From Mucilaginibacter pallidiroseus (GTDB lineage: Bacteria; Bacteroidota; Bacteroidia; Sphingobacteriales; Sphingobacteriaceae): a DNA stretch of 64,000 nt. This document shows positions 34,780 through 44,314 of the stretch, piece by piece. Every line of letters starts with the position of its first letter. The first letter of the stretch is position 1. The notes beneath the pieces were generated by a model. That model did not search any database. It saw only the letters and a program-made list of their open reading frames with translations, and was not told where the DNA came from. Made by a program: the position numbers and the translations under genes. The stretch covers positions 927,273 to 991,272 of the forward strand of contig NZ_VOEJ01000001.1 of the NCBI RefSeq assembly GCF_007846085.1. The letters run 5' to 3'.

Positions 34780-36099
34780 ATGGCCTGGGCAGAAAAATTT
34801 AAGCTTAATAAGCAACTGGTAAGATCGGTAACGGAACTTGGGTATGCGCATCCTAAAGAGGTGCAGCTGCAAACCCTTAAACGCATTATTGGCGGCCAGG
34901 ATGTTGTAACCATAGCCCCGGGTGGCAGCGGCAAAACAGTAACGCATGTTTTGGCCACGCTAAACCGCTTTAAGCACACTGCCGAAGGCGTGCCCATGGC
35001 GCTGATACTTACATCCGACCAGGACAAAGTGTTTGATATACTCGCCCATTTTGAACGGATAAACAAAAATAAAACCATACGCATTGTTACGCTGCATGCG
35101 GGCGTTAGTACCGAGCATTTGCTTGATGAACTTGCCGATGGTGCAGACATTGTAATAGCTACGCCTGACAAGGCCCGCGCTATTTACCTAAAGCTTGCGC
35201 TTAACCTTAACAAGGTTGAACTGCTGGTTATAGATGATGCCCAGCTTATAGTTAAAAAGGGCCTTCAATTACCTACCGTTGAGCTGGCCAATAGTATTGG
35301 CAAAGCGCAGCGCCTGGTATTTACCGAGGTGATGCATGATAAGCTTGAAAAAATGATTGCGCCTTTTATGGATAACGCAACGACAATTGAAATTGAAGAA
35401 GCGGCGGAAGAGCAATTACCCGTATTGCCCCAAATGCTTTATAACGTACCGAACTTTGGCACCAAGCTTAATTTGCTTAATCTGTTTTTACAGGATGAGG
35501 AAGTGTTTACAAAAGCAATTGTTTTTGTTAATACCCGCCAAACAGCCGATACAATTTACAAAAGCTTAAATAACCGGTTGCGTAAAAGAGCAGCCTTGAT
35601 AAAGCCATTATCATACGAGCATAACAGCGTGGATACAGTGGATGCTTTTAAGACTGATGCCAATTATCGTGTGCTGATTATTGCTAATGAAATAGATGTA
35701 ACTGCCGACCTTGAGGGTTTGCCATTTGTTATACACTTTGATATCCCTGCTGAAAAGGAGCTATATATTGCACGTGTTGAAACGGCTACTGACAGTGACG
35801 ACAACCAAACCTTAGCTTTAACATTTGCCACGGATATTGAATTGGATGAGGTAGTTAAGATTGAACAGGCTACAGGCCAAAAGATGCAACGCGCCGAACT
35901 GCCTGACGAACTGGTTATAGAAAAAGACAGAAAGCAGAAGGAAGCTGAGAAGGCCGAAAAACCAAAACAAAATCATAAAGTTGATCCTAACCAGTATGTT
36001 AAAGGTGAGGCCTTTCATCAGAAAAAACCTGAGAATGCCAAAACTTACAACTACCCTTCGTCAATGAAGGCGAAGATGAACAAAAAGAAAAAGCACTAA
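34780..36099 (+). CDS. DEAD-box helicase-like protein with degenerate motifs
   Basis: The 439-residue protein has the two-RecA layout of a DEAD-box RNA helicase: a Q-motif region ([10 protein letters not shown]), Walker A APGGSGKT at 46-53, a PTPDKAR-like ATPDKAR segment, and a C-terminal RecA domain ([19 protein letters not shown]). However motif II is DDAQ (152-155) rather than DEAD, motif III SAT is replaced by FTEV, and the HRIGRxGR motif VI has become [10 protein letters not shown], losing its arginine pair. A basic, Lys-rich tail (about 385-439) could bind RNA. ATP binding may persist, but coupled unwinding looks doubtful. It overlaps the VF530 gene tail to tail by four bases. Confidence 0.85.
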   Translation: MAWAEKFKLNKQLVRSVTELGYAHPKEVQLQTLKRIIGGQDVVTIAPGGSGKTVTHVLATLNRFKHTAEGVPMALILTSDQDKVFDILAHFERINKNKTIRIVTLHAGVSTEHLLDELADGADIVIATPDKARAIYLKLALNLNKVELLVIDDAQLIVKKGLQLPTVELANSIGKAQRLVFTEVMHDKLEKMIAPFMDNATTIEIEEAAEEQLPVLPQMLYNVPNFGTKLNLLNLFLQDEEVFTKAIVFVNTRQTADTIYKSLNNRLRKRAALIKPLSYEHNSVDTVDAFKTDANYRVLIIANEIDVTADLEGLPFVIHFDIPAEKELYIARVETATDSDDNQTLALTFATDIELDEVVKIEQATGQKMQRAELPDELVIEKDRKQKEAEKAEKPKQNHKVDPNQYVKGEAFHQKKPENAKTYNYPSSMKAKMNKKKKH

Positions 36100-36329
36100 T
36101 TTTTGGCCGATATCTCTTTATAATATTCGAGGTATAGGTCCTCAACCTTTTGGCGCGCCCATGGGGTTCTTCTTAAAAATTTGAGGCTTGATTTTATGCT
36201 TGGGTTATCCAAAAAGCAATTTATGCGGATCCGATAGCCCATCTCCGGCCAGCCCAAATGGGCAACCAACGCGCTGAGAATGGCTTCGAGGGTTTTGCCG
36301 TGTAGCGGATTATTAGCCTGCTCTGCCAT
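36096..36329 (-). CDS. VF530/DUF2132 family small protein
   Basis: The 77-residue protein matches the VF530 family over its full length: [20 protein letters not shown], then [20 protein letters not shown] and [16 protein letters not shown]. Family members are small helical proteins for which DNA binding has been suggested. The start overlaps the stop of the KDPG aldolase gene in TAATG, so translation is coupled to eda. Its link to sugar metabolism is otherwise unexplained. Its stop shares CTAA with the convergent helicase-like gene. Confidence 0.9.
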   Translation of the reverse strand: MAEQANNPLHGKTLEAILSALVAHLGWPEMGYRIRINCFLDNPSIKSSLKFLRRTPWARQKVEDLYLEYYKEISAKN

Positions 36330-36988
36330 TATCTGCTCATTTGAATTAGTTCAAGCGCTTTAATGGTATTAGCATAAAGCTTATCGTACAAACGCTCGTC
36401 CAACACTTCTTTGCTGATCAGTTTGCTACCCATACCAACGGCGCACACGCCGGCCCTGAACCATCCTGAAATATTGTCGGCCTCAATCTCCACCCCACCT
36501 GTTGGTATAAATAACTGTCCCCTGAATAAATCGCGTATTGATGATACAAATGCCTGCCCTAAAATATTAGCCGGAAAAAGCTTAATAAGCGCTGCGTCGA
36601 GCTGTTGTGCCTGGTGAATTTCTGTAGGTGTCATACAACCGGGTATCCATAACATGCTATTTTTAGCGGCCACTTTGGCCACACCTGCATCGATAATGGG
36701 CGATACAATAAAATCGGCACCTGCCGCCACAAATGCTTCTGCATCGGCTTCCGTTTTAACCGTACCGATCCCTAAGTGCATATCTGGCATTTCCTGCTTT
36801 ACAGCCTTGCTAAGGGTGGCAAATGTATCAAGCGCTTCATCACCCCTGTTAGTGAACTCTAAAACGCGTACACCTGCCTTATAAAGCGTACGAATGATTT
36901 CCAGACTTACATCTGCATCAGGGTAGAAAAACAGCGGCAACATACCCTGTGTTAAAATAGCATCTAAAACAGCTTCTTTAGCTTTCAT
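36329..36988 (-). CDS. eda: KDPG/KHG aldolase
   Basis: The enzyme cleaves 2-keto-3-deoxy-6-phosphogluconate to pyruvate and glyceraldehyde 3-phosphate, the end step of hexuronate and Entner-Doudoroff catabolism. The 219-residue TIM barrel shows [12 protein letters not shown], the [20 protein letters not shown] strand, the Schiff-base lysine in [12 protein letters not shown] and the phosphate-binding IPTGGVE loop. The frame can start at TTG 36991; ATG 36988 is used. It lies 18 bases behind uxaC and is coupled to the VF530 gene. Confidence 0.94.
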   Translation of the reverse strand: MKAKEAVLDAILTQGMLPLFFYPDADVSLEIIRTLYKAGVRVLEFTNRGDEALDTFATLSKAVKQEMPDMHLGIGTVKTEADAEAFVAAGADFIVSPIIDAGVAKVAAKNSMLWIPGCMTPTEIHQAQQLDAALIKLFPANILGQAFVSSIRDLFRGQLFIPTGGVEIEADNISGWFRAGVCAVGMGSKLISKEVLDERLYDKLYANTIKALELIQMSR

Positions 36989-37006
36989 CAATTTATAAGG
37001 ATTGAA

Positions 37007-38416
37007 TTATTTTTTATCAAAGTCAAAATAGCGCTTTGCATTAAAGTAGCAGATATCCTGTATTATCTTACCTGTCCACTGCAAGTCGTTTGGTAGTTCT
37101 CCGTTCTCGATATCATCGGCAAACAGGTTGCACAGTATGCGCCTGAAATACTCGTGGCGAGGGAACGACAGGAAACTACGCGAATCTGTAAGCATGCCCA
37201 CCATACGGCTCAGCAGGCCCATGTTTGAGAGTGTATTGATCTGCCTTGCCATACCATCTTTCTGATCAAGGAACCACCAGGCCGATCCATACTGAACTTT
37301 ACCGGCTACCGAGCCATCATTGAAATTACCGGCCATGGTGGCCATCATTTCATTATCGGCCGGGTTTAAGTTGTACAATATGGTTTTTGCTAATCGCCCG
37401 TCGGCATCAAGCCTGTCCAGAAACTTTGAAAGGCTACGGGCCTGAGGCAAATCGCCAATGGAATCGCGGCCGGTATCAGGTCCTGATTGTTTAAAACCAC
37501 GGGTACTGTTATTGCGAATGGCGCCGATGTGGTATTGCTGTACCCAGCCTTTTTCATGATCCCATATGGCAAACTGGTACAGCATTGCTGATTTGAACTT
37601 TGCACTTTCCAACGGCGTAAGTAACTGCCCCGAACGTATCTTGTAAAAAATGTCTGCTATTTCGCGCTCGGTGTAATCCTCGGCATAAATGCGGTCCACA
37701 CCATGATCAGATACACAACAACCGTGCGCAGCAAAATAGTTATGCCTTTTCTTCAACGCCGTTAAATAGCTATCAAAGTTAACCATCGCTATATCAGCAA
37801 CTTGCTCAAGCTGGTTGATGTAAATGTTAAGCGCGGGCAGGTCATCAGTGTTCATTGCCTTATCAGGCCTAAAAGCTGGTAATACCTTTACGCCAAAGCC
37901 GTTCTTCGAAATAAAATCATGGTATTGCAAATTATCTACAGGATCATCTGTAGTGCATATCACTTCCACGTTGCGCGACTTGATGAGCTTTTGAACACTG
38001 TACTCCCGGCTTTGCAATTTAACCGTGCAATCGTTGTAAATATCATCGGCAGTTGCCGGCATTAACCTGGAGCTTATACCAAAGTAGCGTTGCAGTTCCA
38101 GGTGGGTCCAATGGTAAAGCGGATTACGCAATGTGTAAGGCACGGTGGCCGCCCACATCTCAAACTTTTCCTTGTCGCTTTTGCCGCCAGTTATATAACT
38201 TTCGTTAACGCCATTTGCGCGCATCGCCCGCCATTTGTAATGATCCCCATGCAACCAAGCAGCTGTAATGTTATCGAAATTGATATCATGAGCAATTTGC
38301 GCCGGTGGCAAATGGCAATGATAATCTATAATAGGCATATCAGCGGCATACTCGTGGTATAACCTTCGGGCAGTTTCGGTTTGCAGTAAAAAATCCTGGT
38401 CAAGAAAACTTTTCAT
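37007..38416 (-). CDS. uxaC: Glucuronate isomerase
   Basis: UxaC interconverts D-glucuronate with D-fructuronate and D-galacturonate with D-tagaturonate. The 469-residue length and the zinc-site opening MPIIDYHCHLPPAQIAHDI are diagnostic, with later GCCVSDHGVDRIYAED and RGFKQSGPDTGRDSIGD segments conserved in the family. It heads the uxaC-eda-VF530 operon on the minus strand. The intermediate enzymes (keto-uronate reductase, mannonate or altronate dehydratase, KDG kinase) are not in the window unless the SDR at 32547 is the reductase. A palindromic AACGAAAACGTT lies upstream. Confidence 0.95.
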   Translation of the reverse strand: MKSFLDQDFLLQTETARRLYHEYAADMPIIDYHCHLPPAQIAHDINFDNITAAWLHGDHYKWRAMRANGVNESYITGGKSDKEKFEMWAATVPYTLRNPLYHWTHLELQRYFGISSRLMPATADDIYNDCTVKLQSREYSVQKLIKSRNVEVICTTDDPVDNLQYHDFISKNGFGVKVLPAFRPDKAMNTDDLPALNIYINQLEQVADIAMVNFDSYLTALKKRHNYFAAHGCCVSDHGVDRIYAEDYTEREIADIFYKIRSGQLLTPLESAKFKSAMLYQFAIWDHEKGWVQQYHIGAIRNNSTRGFKQSGPDTGRDSIGDLPQARSLSKFLDRLDADGRLAKTILYNLNPADNEMMATMAGNFNDGSVAGKVQYGSAWWFLDQKDGMARQINTLSNMGLLSRMVGMLTDSRSFLSFPRHEYFRRILCNLFADDIENGELPNDLQWTGKIIQDICYFNAKRYFDFDKK

Positions 38417-38475
38417 AATTGTTCACCAAGCGGATTGTAATTATAGGGTTATTCCTGCAAAAAAGGGAAATATTT

Positions 38476-38487
38476 AACGAAAACGTT
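38476..38487. promoter_or_regulatory. Possible LacI-type operator upstream of uxaC
   Basis: AACGAAAACGTT contains AACG and CGTT half-sites four bases apart, about 60 bases before the uxaC start. The element is short and may be chance. Confidence 0.25.
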
Positions 38488-38505
38488 GGCGCATGTAAAC
38501 AAAAC

Positions 38506-38530
38506 GACCGGTAACATTCGATTACCGGCC
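38506..38530 (-). terminator. Terminator of the DUF4920 gene
   Basis: On the minus strand GGCCGGTAA faces TTACCGGTC across seven bases, followed by TTTTG. Confidence 0.6.
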
Positions 38531-38550
38531 GCTGTTTTATATTGAAAGCT

Positions 38551-39024
38551 TTACTTCACTACCAACACGCCGTCGGCCATAATGGCTATGTCCTTTTTAG
38601 GTTCCGTTATCATCGCAATCTCCGAGGCGCTCTTGCCGGCATCAGCTGCAAAGTGTTTCAACTTCTCAACAGAAGTTTTTTTAACTCTCGCTTTGCCTTC
38701 AACCACTACAGTTTTACCCACAATGTTTTGCGGCATAAAGTAAGCGTAGTCTGTAAACTGAACCATTACCGGGCTACCATTAGCCTGCTCGAGTTTAATA
38801 AAGCAGCCTTTCTTTTTGCAAACCTCTACTACGGTGCCTGTTATTTTGCCGGTGTATGCACTGTCTTTCGAAAGGGTTGCGTTCAAAGCGTCAATATTAA
38901 CTGCTTCATCAGCAGTTAGGGCTTTTCCATATATTACCCCGGGCGCTGCTGGGATAATAGTATCCTGCGCAAAAACAGTAAGCCCAAAAAACATACTCAC
39001 CACAATAAGAACTGCTTTTTTCAT
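38551..39024 (-). CDS. DUF4920 domain secreted protein
   Basis: The 157-residue protein has a cleavable signal peptide (MKKAVLIVVSMFFGLTVFAQ) and a compact OB-like domain with GTVVEVCKKKGCFIKLEQAN, VQFTDYAYFMPQNIVGKTVV and VEGKARVKKTSVEKLKHFA, matching DUF4920 of Bacteroidetes. The pair of cysteines in CKKKGC is a family feature. Function unknown; a periplasmic metal- or redox-related role is sometimes guessed but not shown here. Monocistronic, with a hairpin terminator before uxaC. Confidence 0.85.
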   Translation of the reverse strand: MKKAVLIVVSMFFGLTVFAQDTIIPAAPGVIYGKALTADEAVNIDALNATLSKDSAYTGKITGTVVEVCKKKGCFIKLEQANGSPVMVQFTDYAYFMPQNIVGKTVVVEGKARVKKTSVEKLKHFAADAGKSASEIAMITEPKKDIAIMADGVLVVK

Positions 39025-39238
39025 AGTTGTTTTAAATTGGTACTCACAAATGTAAGCAAACCTAGCAATATCAAAACTTTTAAATCACTTTCGTTAAATA
39101 GCATAAAATTCTGGTTTACAATATAATATGATTCTAATTTTCTTTATAGTTAATACCAGATTACGCAGTTTTGATAAATCGATAGATATAAATAACTTGT
39201 AAACGTGAAGCTATAGCGCCATCCCAAAGGACTGTGTA

Positions 39239-40372
39239 TTATTGCGGCTTAGTCATTGATGAAACATACTCGCCTGCACATTTGTCGATAACCAGCTTCA
39301 GCTCCGGCTGTGCGTTTTCAATGTTTTTGACGAGGTTGATATAAAACCTTGCCCTTTTAAGATTTTGATCATGGTAATTGACTTGGTGGCTTATGTCGCC
39401 ATTTAGATAATCATTAAGATACTGCACAGCACGAAGATAGGGCATCATTAAAACACCAAGCATTAAGGACTGTACCTCCATTGGCTGTATAACATTGGCA
39501 ACTCGCTGCAGGTAACTTTTTGTAAAGGCCTCAAATAACTTAACATCAATATCGGGAGCAATTTCTGCATCATCATCGGTGTTAGCAATCGTAATACTCA
39601 TGAAAGCGTGGCCAAAGTCGTACGCCAGGTAGCCGGCCATCACGGTGTCAAGGTTGGCAATAACAATCCCCCTACCATCATTGCGTTGCAGCAGACTACC
39701 TAGACAGGCATTATTATGAACTACCCGCAGCGGCAGTTGCCCGGCCATACCGAGATACAGCACGCCGCACATAATATCCCCCCTCTCGTTTATAAAATCG
39801 TACTCCGATTGTATCAATGCTGCCCGCCCGGCTATATTGTTGTGAAAAGCATCTTCGAGATAGCCTAACTTGTATTCCGTATCATGCAAGCCAATAACTG
39901 TATCATGCAGCTGCATGGCATCCATGCCGGAGAATTGGCTCAAAAAAGCGCCGAAAACTTTACCGGTTTCGCTTGCCACTGAAGCCCTATCAGTGGCGGC
40001 TGATAAGTCATTACCATCTTCATAAAAAAACATGCGCCAGTAGTTGCCATCATGATCTTTATGATATAGGCTACCATCATGCAGCTTTACAAGCTTAGGG
40101 AATGAAAGGTAATTTGCATCCTCTATCGAGCCATTGGGAATATGGGTTGAAATGCGCGTAATGTTTTCCATCATGCCGGGAATGTTACGGAATGCAAGAT
40201 GATTTACACGCTGTAAAAGATAGTCAGGCATATTAGAATCACCATTGCTTAATCTGAATGATTCATTTAAACCAAACCGTTTAATAGATTCTATATTAGC
40301 AATATGTCCATCGATCTCAAATTCGGCAATTAGATCTATGATGTTGTACGGTATAATGCTTTCACTTGCCAT
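39239..40372 (-). CDS. APH/NahK-like kinase-fold protein lacking catalytic residues
   Basis: The 377-residue protein aligns with aminoglycoside-phosphotransferase-fold sugar kinases of the N-acetylhexosamine 1-kinase type: FGLNESFRLSNG as the nucleotide loop, YLLQRVNHLAFRNIPGMMEN, and LDTVMAGYLAYDFGHAF as the C-lobe metal segment. Active relatives have HNDTKxxN for the catalytic loop; here residues 219-226 are HNNACLGS, so the catalytic Asp is Asn221 and the metal-binding Asn is lost. The following IDLD is ANLD, losing one metal ligand while Asp242 remains. It looks like a pseudokinase. It sits directly before (in transcription after) a GAF histidine kinase gene on the same strand. Confidence 0.75.
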   Translation of the reverse strand: MASESIIPYNIIDLIAEFEIDGHIANIESIKRFGLNESFRLSNGDSNMPDYLLQRVNHLAFRNIPGMMENITRISTHIPNGSIEDANYLSFPKLVKLHDGSLYHKDHDGNYWRMFFYEDGNDLSAATDRASVASETGKVFGAFLSQFSGMDAMQLHDTVIGLHDTEYKLGYLEDAFHNNIAGRAALIQSEYDFINERGDIMCGVLYLGMAGQLPLRVVHNNACLGSLLQRNDGRGIVIANLDTVMAGYLAYDFGHAFMSITIANTDDDAEIAPDIDVKLFEAFTKSYLQRVANVIQPMEVQSLMLGVLMMPYLRAVQYLNDYLNGDISHQVNYHDQNLKRARFYINLVKNIENAQPELKLVIDKCAGEYVSSMTKPQ

Positions 40373-40428
40373 GCTAACGATTTTTCAACCGCTAAATATA
40401 ACGCTAAAGCATCACACCGTCGGCCTTT

Positions 40429-41670
40429 TTAGTTAGCTAAAATGGCGCGTTCATCAATAGATAAGCCTATTTGTACAGAGAAGTTAAATGAGCTGCCAAC
40501 ACCTATACGCGACTCTGCGTAAATGCTACCCTGCAACTTTTCGACCAGCGAACGTACCGTGTACAATCCAATGCCCGTGCCCTTTTTATTAAAGCGGTCA
40601 GTCACGTTTAGGGTAACGTCTTTATGAAAAATACGCTCCAGGTTTTTCTCGGCCATTCCCATACCGTTATCTTCCACTCTAAAGTGGTAGTACTTATCAT
40701 CTTGACTGAATTTGATACTAATCTCGCCTTCCTCCTTGTCGTTATATCGAACAGCATTACCAATCAAATTCAAGAATATTTGTTCGAGCGCCACGGAAGA
40801 GCAAGTTAATTTATGATCAACTTTTGGAAGGTGAATTTTAATATCTGAAGGCGGGTTTATCAGACCAATCACGGTGTTGAGCAATTTTTCCAGATCAAAC
40901 GGCTGTTGTTTTGTTACCAGTGTTGCCGGATTTGTTGAATATTGCAACATATCATCAACCATAGCCATCAGGCGCTGTGATGAACTGATGGTCATATCAA
41001 CAAGGTTGCGGCTCTTTTCGTCCACCTTACCGTCTAAACGGCTTTGTAGGGCCTGCGATGTTAATACGATGCTACTAAGTGGGTTTTTAATATCATGCGC
41101 CGCAGTGGTAGCAAAACGTTGTATAAACGCATTCGCCTCTTGTAACTCGTCATTTGCTTTTTGCAATGTCGCAATTTTACGACGAAGCTCCATTTGTGCA
41201 AGTACTTGCTTGGCCAGTGTACGTAAGGCCTTTAGCTGACTTTCGGTAAGGTTTTTAGGCTCGTGATCGATAACGCAAAGTGAACCCAGCGCATAACCAT
41301 CGGGATTAACCAGGGGTACCCCTGCATAAAAAACAACTTTCTCGTCTCCTTTTACAATAGGATTATTAGCAAAGCGTTCGTCCTTGCGGGCATCATTTAC
41401 CACCATAACATCATTTTCGTTAACGATGGTGTGGGCACAAAATGCCAGTTCGCGTGCTGTTTCTTTGGTATCAGACATGCCGTGATTTGATTTGAACCAT
41501 TGGCGGTCCTCATCTATCAGGGATACAAGCGCTATGGGTGTCTTGCAAATTTCAGAAGCAAGTGCAGTCAGTTCGTCAAAATCCTCCTCGGGAGATGTAT
41601 TTAGTATCTTGTATGATTGCAGCGCTTCAACACGCTCTGTTTCATTATCTGGTATAGGGTACGATGCCAT
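40429..41670 (-). CDS. GAF-domain sensor histidine kinase
   Basis: The 413-residue soluble kinase has an N-terminal GAF domain (about 20-160; ALVSLIDEDRQWFKSNHGM is a typical segment), a coiled linker, a HisKA dimerisation helix with His in TTAAHDIKNPLSSIVLTS, and a HATPase domain with the N box LIGNAVRYND, VEDNGMGMAEKN and GTGIGLYTVRSLVEKL. No membrane helix is present, so it should sense an intracellular signal. No response regulator gene is adjacent. It follows the PAS kinase gene at 41753 on the same strand by 82 bases and may be cotranscribed. Confidence 0.92.
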   Translation of the reverse strand: MASYPIPDNETERVEALQSYKILNTSPEEDFDELTALASEICKTPIALVSLIDEDRQWFKSNHGMSDTKETARELAFCAHTIVNENDVMVVNDARKDERFANNPIVKGDEKVVFYAGVPLVNPDGYALGSLCVIDHEPKNLTESQLKALRTLAKQVLAQMELRRKIATLQKANDELQEANAFIQRFATTAAHDIKNPLSSIVLTSQALQSRLDGKVDEKSRNLVDMTISSSQRLMAMVDDMLQYSTNPATLVTKQQPFDLEKLLNTVIGLINPPSDIKIHLPKVDHKLTCSSVALEQIFLNLIGNAVRYNDKEEGEISIKFSQDDKYYHFRVEDNGMGMAEKNLERIFHKDVTLNVTDRFNKKGTGIGLYTVRSLVEKLQGSIYAESRIGVGSSFNFSVQIGLSIDERAILAN

Positions 41671-41752
41671 ATATCGAGTATCTGCAATAAATTAATCAGT
41701 TAAACAATGCTTTTAAACGCTTTTTGTTTTCGCTTAATATAGATGCCGTTGT

Positions 41753-44152
41753 TTAAAGTGGTAGTGTAAACCAAAACCGACTACCTTTACCTAACTCACT
41801 TTCTACACCAATTTCACCGCCATGTTTGCGCACAATCTCGGCACTAATATATAGACCAAGGCCCAAACCTGAATTTTGATAACCGGCGGCATCAGTGCGG
41901 TAATAACGTTCAAATAGGTGCTCTTGATTCTCTTCAGATATACCGGGGCCCGAATCACTTATAGACACTAGGGCAAAATCACCTTGTCTTTTCAGGTTAA
42001 ATACGATGTCCCTTGAATCGGGTGCATATTTAACTGCGTTGTTTACAAAATTTGTTATTACCTGGTCTATGCGGTGCTCATCGGCATAAACGATAAGTGA
42101 TTCCAAATCCTCAAGCACCAAGTTATGTTTTCCATCCAAACGCACATGATTGCAACATTGGCCTAGCGTTTTGCTCAAATCAAATTCTGTTTTATTGAGA
42201 TGCAGCTGCCCTTCGTTCATGCGGCTTAGGTTAAGCAGATCTTCAATCAAAGTACTCACCTTTTCCATACTGCGGTTGCTTTGCTCTATAAGCTTGCCCA
42301 TCATGGGTGATGGTGGATTGTTATTCTTAACTTTATCCATCAACTGCAAAGCCGCCTTAAGGCTGGTGACAGGTGTTTTAAGCTCATGGCTTGCAATGCT
42401 TATAAAGTCATCTTTTTGTTGATCATGGAATTTATTCTCAGTTATATCTATTACCGTACCGGATATTATATTCGCTTTATTATCAGCATCATAGTAGGCC
42501 TTACCTGTAGCTTTCAGCCATTTCGGTTTGCCGCCATCCATCGGGTTCATTAAATACTCGAGGTTAAAATTTTCGTGCATATCAATAGCACTTTTCACGG
42601 CATTCTTTAAATTGTCAATGTTATCTGCCGGAATCATTTTCAAAGCGTCTGAGAGTTTAAGCGCAGTGGCTTCTGGGACACCATGAATGCGATTAAACAC
42701 ATCAGAAGTTACCAGGGAATCATTTTGCAGATCGGCACTCCAGGTACCAATATTTGCCGACTCGATAGCCTGTTTAAGGGTGTCTTGTGCTTTCTCAAGA
42801 TCCTGCCTTGCTTTAACCATTTCAGTGGCATTAACTACAGTTGCCAATATAGCTTCCGGTTTGCCATCCATGTCAAAAAGCGGGTCGTAAGCAAAGTCTA
42901 CTATGTAATCCACCAACCCATTGTCCGTTTGCACTTTTACAGGCAGCTCGGGTATAGCAACACGCTCACCACTTTGTAACACACTGTAAAGCATTTCGGG
43001 ATATGGCTGGCCTATCAATTCCGGAAAAACATCAAGCAGTTTATTGCCAAGCACCTCACCTTCCTTTCTATCCCAAATCTCGAACATACGCTTGTTTGCA
43101 CGTTCGATGATCAGGTCATAGCCGCGTATTACCGTCATGCCTATTGGCGCGGTGCTAACCATGCTGTTTAGCCTGTTTTCGCTTTGTTGCACTTTTCTGC
43201 GTGAAATAACCTGCTCGGTTACGTCAACGGCAACTACCACTATGCCCGATACACCATGTTTATCGCGCAGGGGTTGGTAAATAAAGTCAAAATAACCATT
43301 ATGCAGAACGCCCTCATGCTCTATAGTAACCATAGCTTCATCGCCGTAATATACTTCACCGGTACTATACGTTTGACGAAGAATGTCCAGAAATGGTTGG
43401 CCCTCTAGTTCGGGAAGCGCCTCATCAAGCGGCAAGCCTATTATGCTGCTTGTTTTGCCCCACACCTTTAGCATTTCAGCATTGGCAACATCAACAATCA
43501 AATTTGGACCTTTCAATACGCCTATGCAAACGGGTGCCTGCATAACCGTATTTCTGAAACGGGCTTCGCTTTCGGCCAAACTTTCATTCACAAGTAACAA
43601 TTCCTGCTGCGATTCGCTTAACTCTTCATTTGTAGCTAATAACTCCTCGTTGGTAGCAGCCATTTCTTCATTGGCTGCTGCAAGCTCTTCATTAGCTGCC
43701 GAAAGTTCTTCGTTCATGGCCTGCACTTCGGCCTCAAGTTCCTTCTCACGAAGCTTTGACAAATACCTGTGCGTTACATCAGTAGCTGTATGTAGAATAC
43801 AATAAGGCTTTCCATTGCTATTCTTAATGGCGCGATACTCAAAATCAAAATAGAAAGGTTGTAACTGCCCATCAACTACCAATTCGGCCATGGTATCGGT
43901 ACCGGAAACGGTAACACCGGTGTGCAATACTTTTTGCAGCATACTTAAAAAAGGCTGCCCTTTAAGCTCGGGCAAAGCTTCTTCAATTGGTTTGCCAATA
44001 ACGCTTTTATCCTTGCCCCAAATGGCAATCATAGCGTTATTCGCAGTTTCGATGATCATCTCATCGGTAGAATGTATGGCGGTTGCTGTGTTGGTTTGCG
44101 ACAGCACGTCAAGTATCTGTTCAGCCGAAAAGCCACTAGGAAAATTACTCAT
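41753..44152 (-). CDS. Multi-PAS sensor histidine kinase with heptad-repeat linker
   Basis: The 799-residue soluble kinase contains four or five PAS domains: one at about 12-128, then after a coiled coil at 147-195 further PAS units near 197-320, 325-445 and 450-570 (the last PAS_3-like). It ends in HisKA (ISIASHELKTPVTSLKAALQ) and HATPase (ITNFVNNAVKYAP, SDSGPGISEENQEHLFERYY, GLGLGLYISAEIVRKHGG). The coiled coil is built from seven heptads of NEELxxx, for example NEELSAANEELAAANEEM. The PAS and kinase parts closely resemble the divergent paralogue at 45044. No regulator partner is visible. Confidence 0.92.
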   Translation of the reverse strand: MSNFPSGFSAEQILDVLSQTNTATAIHSTDEMIIETANNAMIAIWGKDKSVIGKPIEEALPELKGQPFLSMLQKVLHTGVTVSGTDTMAELVVDGQLQPFYFDFEYRAIKNSNGKPYCILHTATDVTHRYLSKLREKELEAEVQAMNEELSAANEELAAANEEMAATNEELLATNEELSESQQELLLVNESLAESEARFRNTVMQAPVCIGVLKGPNLIVDVANAEMLKVWGKTSSIIGLPLDEALPELEGQPFLDILRQTYSTGEVYYGDEAMVTIEHEGVLHNGYFDFIYQPLRDKHGVSGIVVVAVDVTEQVISRRKVQQSENRLNSMVSTAPIGMTVIRGYDLIIERANKRMFEIWDRKEGEVLGNKLLDVFPELIGQPYPEMLYSVLQSGERVAIPELPVKVQTDNGLVDYIVDFAYDPLFDMDGKPEAILATVVNATEMVKARQDLEKAQDTLKQAIESANIGTWSADLQNDSLVTSDVFNRIHGVPEATALKLSDALKMIPADNIDNLKNAVKSAIDMHENFNLEYLMNPMDGGKPKWLKATGKAYYDADNKANIISGTVIDITENKFHDQQKDDFISIASHELKTPVTSLKAALQLMDKVKNNNPPSPMMGKLIEQSNRSMEKVSTLIEDLLNLSRMNEGQLHLNKTEFDLSKTLGQCCNHVRLDGKHNLVLEDLESLIVYADEHRIDQVITNFVNNAVKYAPDSRDIVFNLKRQGDFALVSISDSGPGISEENQEHLFERYYRTDAAGYQNSGLGLGLYISAEIVRKHGGEIGVESELGKGSRFWFTLPL

Positions 44153-44314
44153 TAACTATATAAGGCTACTATATCTCAATTAAAATTAAAAAAGCGTTAA
44201 TGTTATTTAACGCTGCCAATAGTTAATTAAAGGAGGGGTAGCGGTAAAAGTATCAAAAAAATATGATCGGGCAAGCGCATACGGCTTTATTTTGATGTTT
44301 ACACATGTAAAGTT

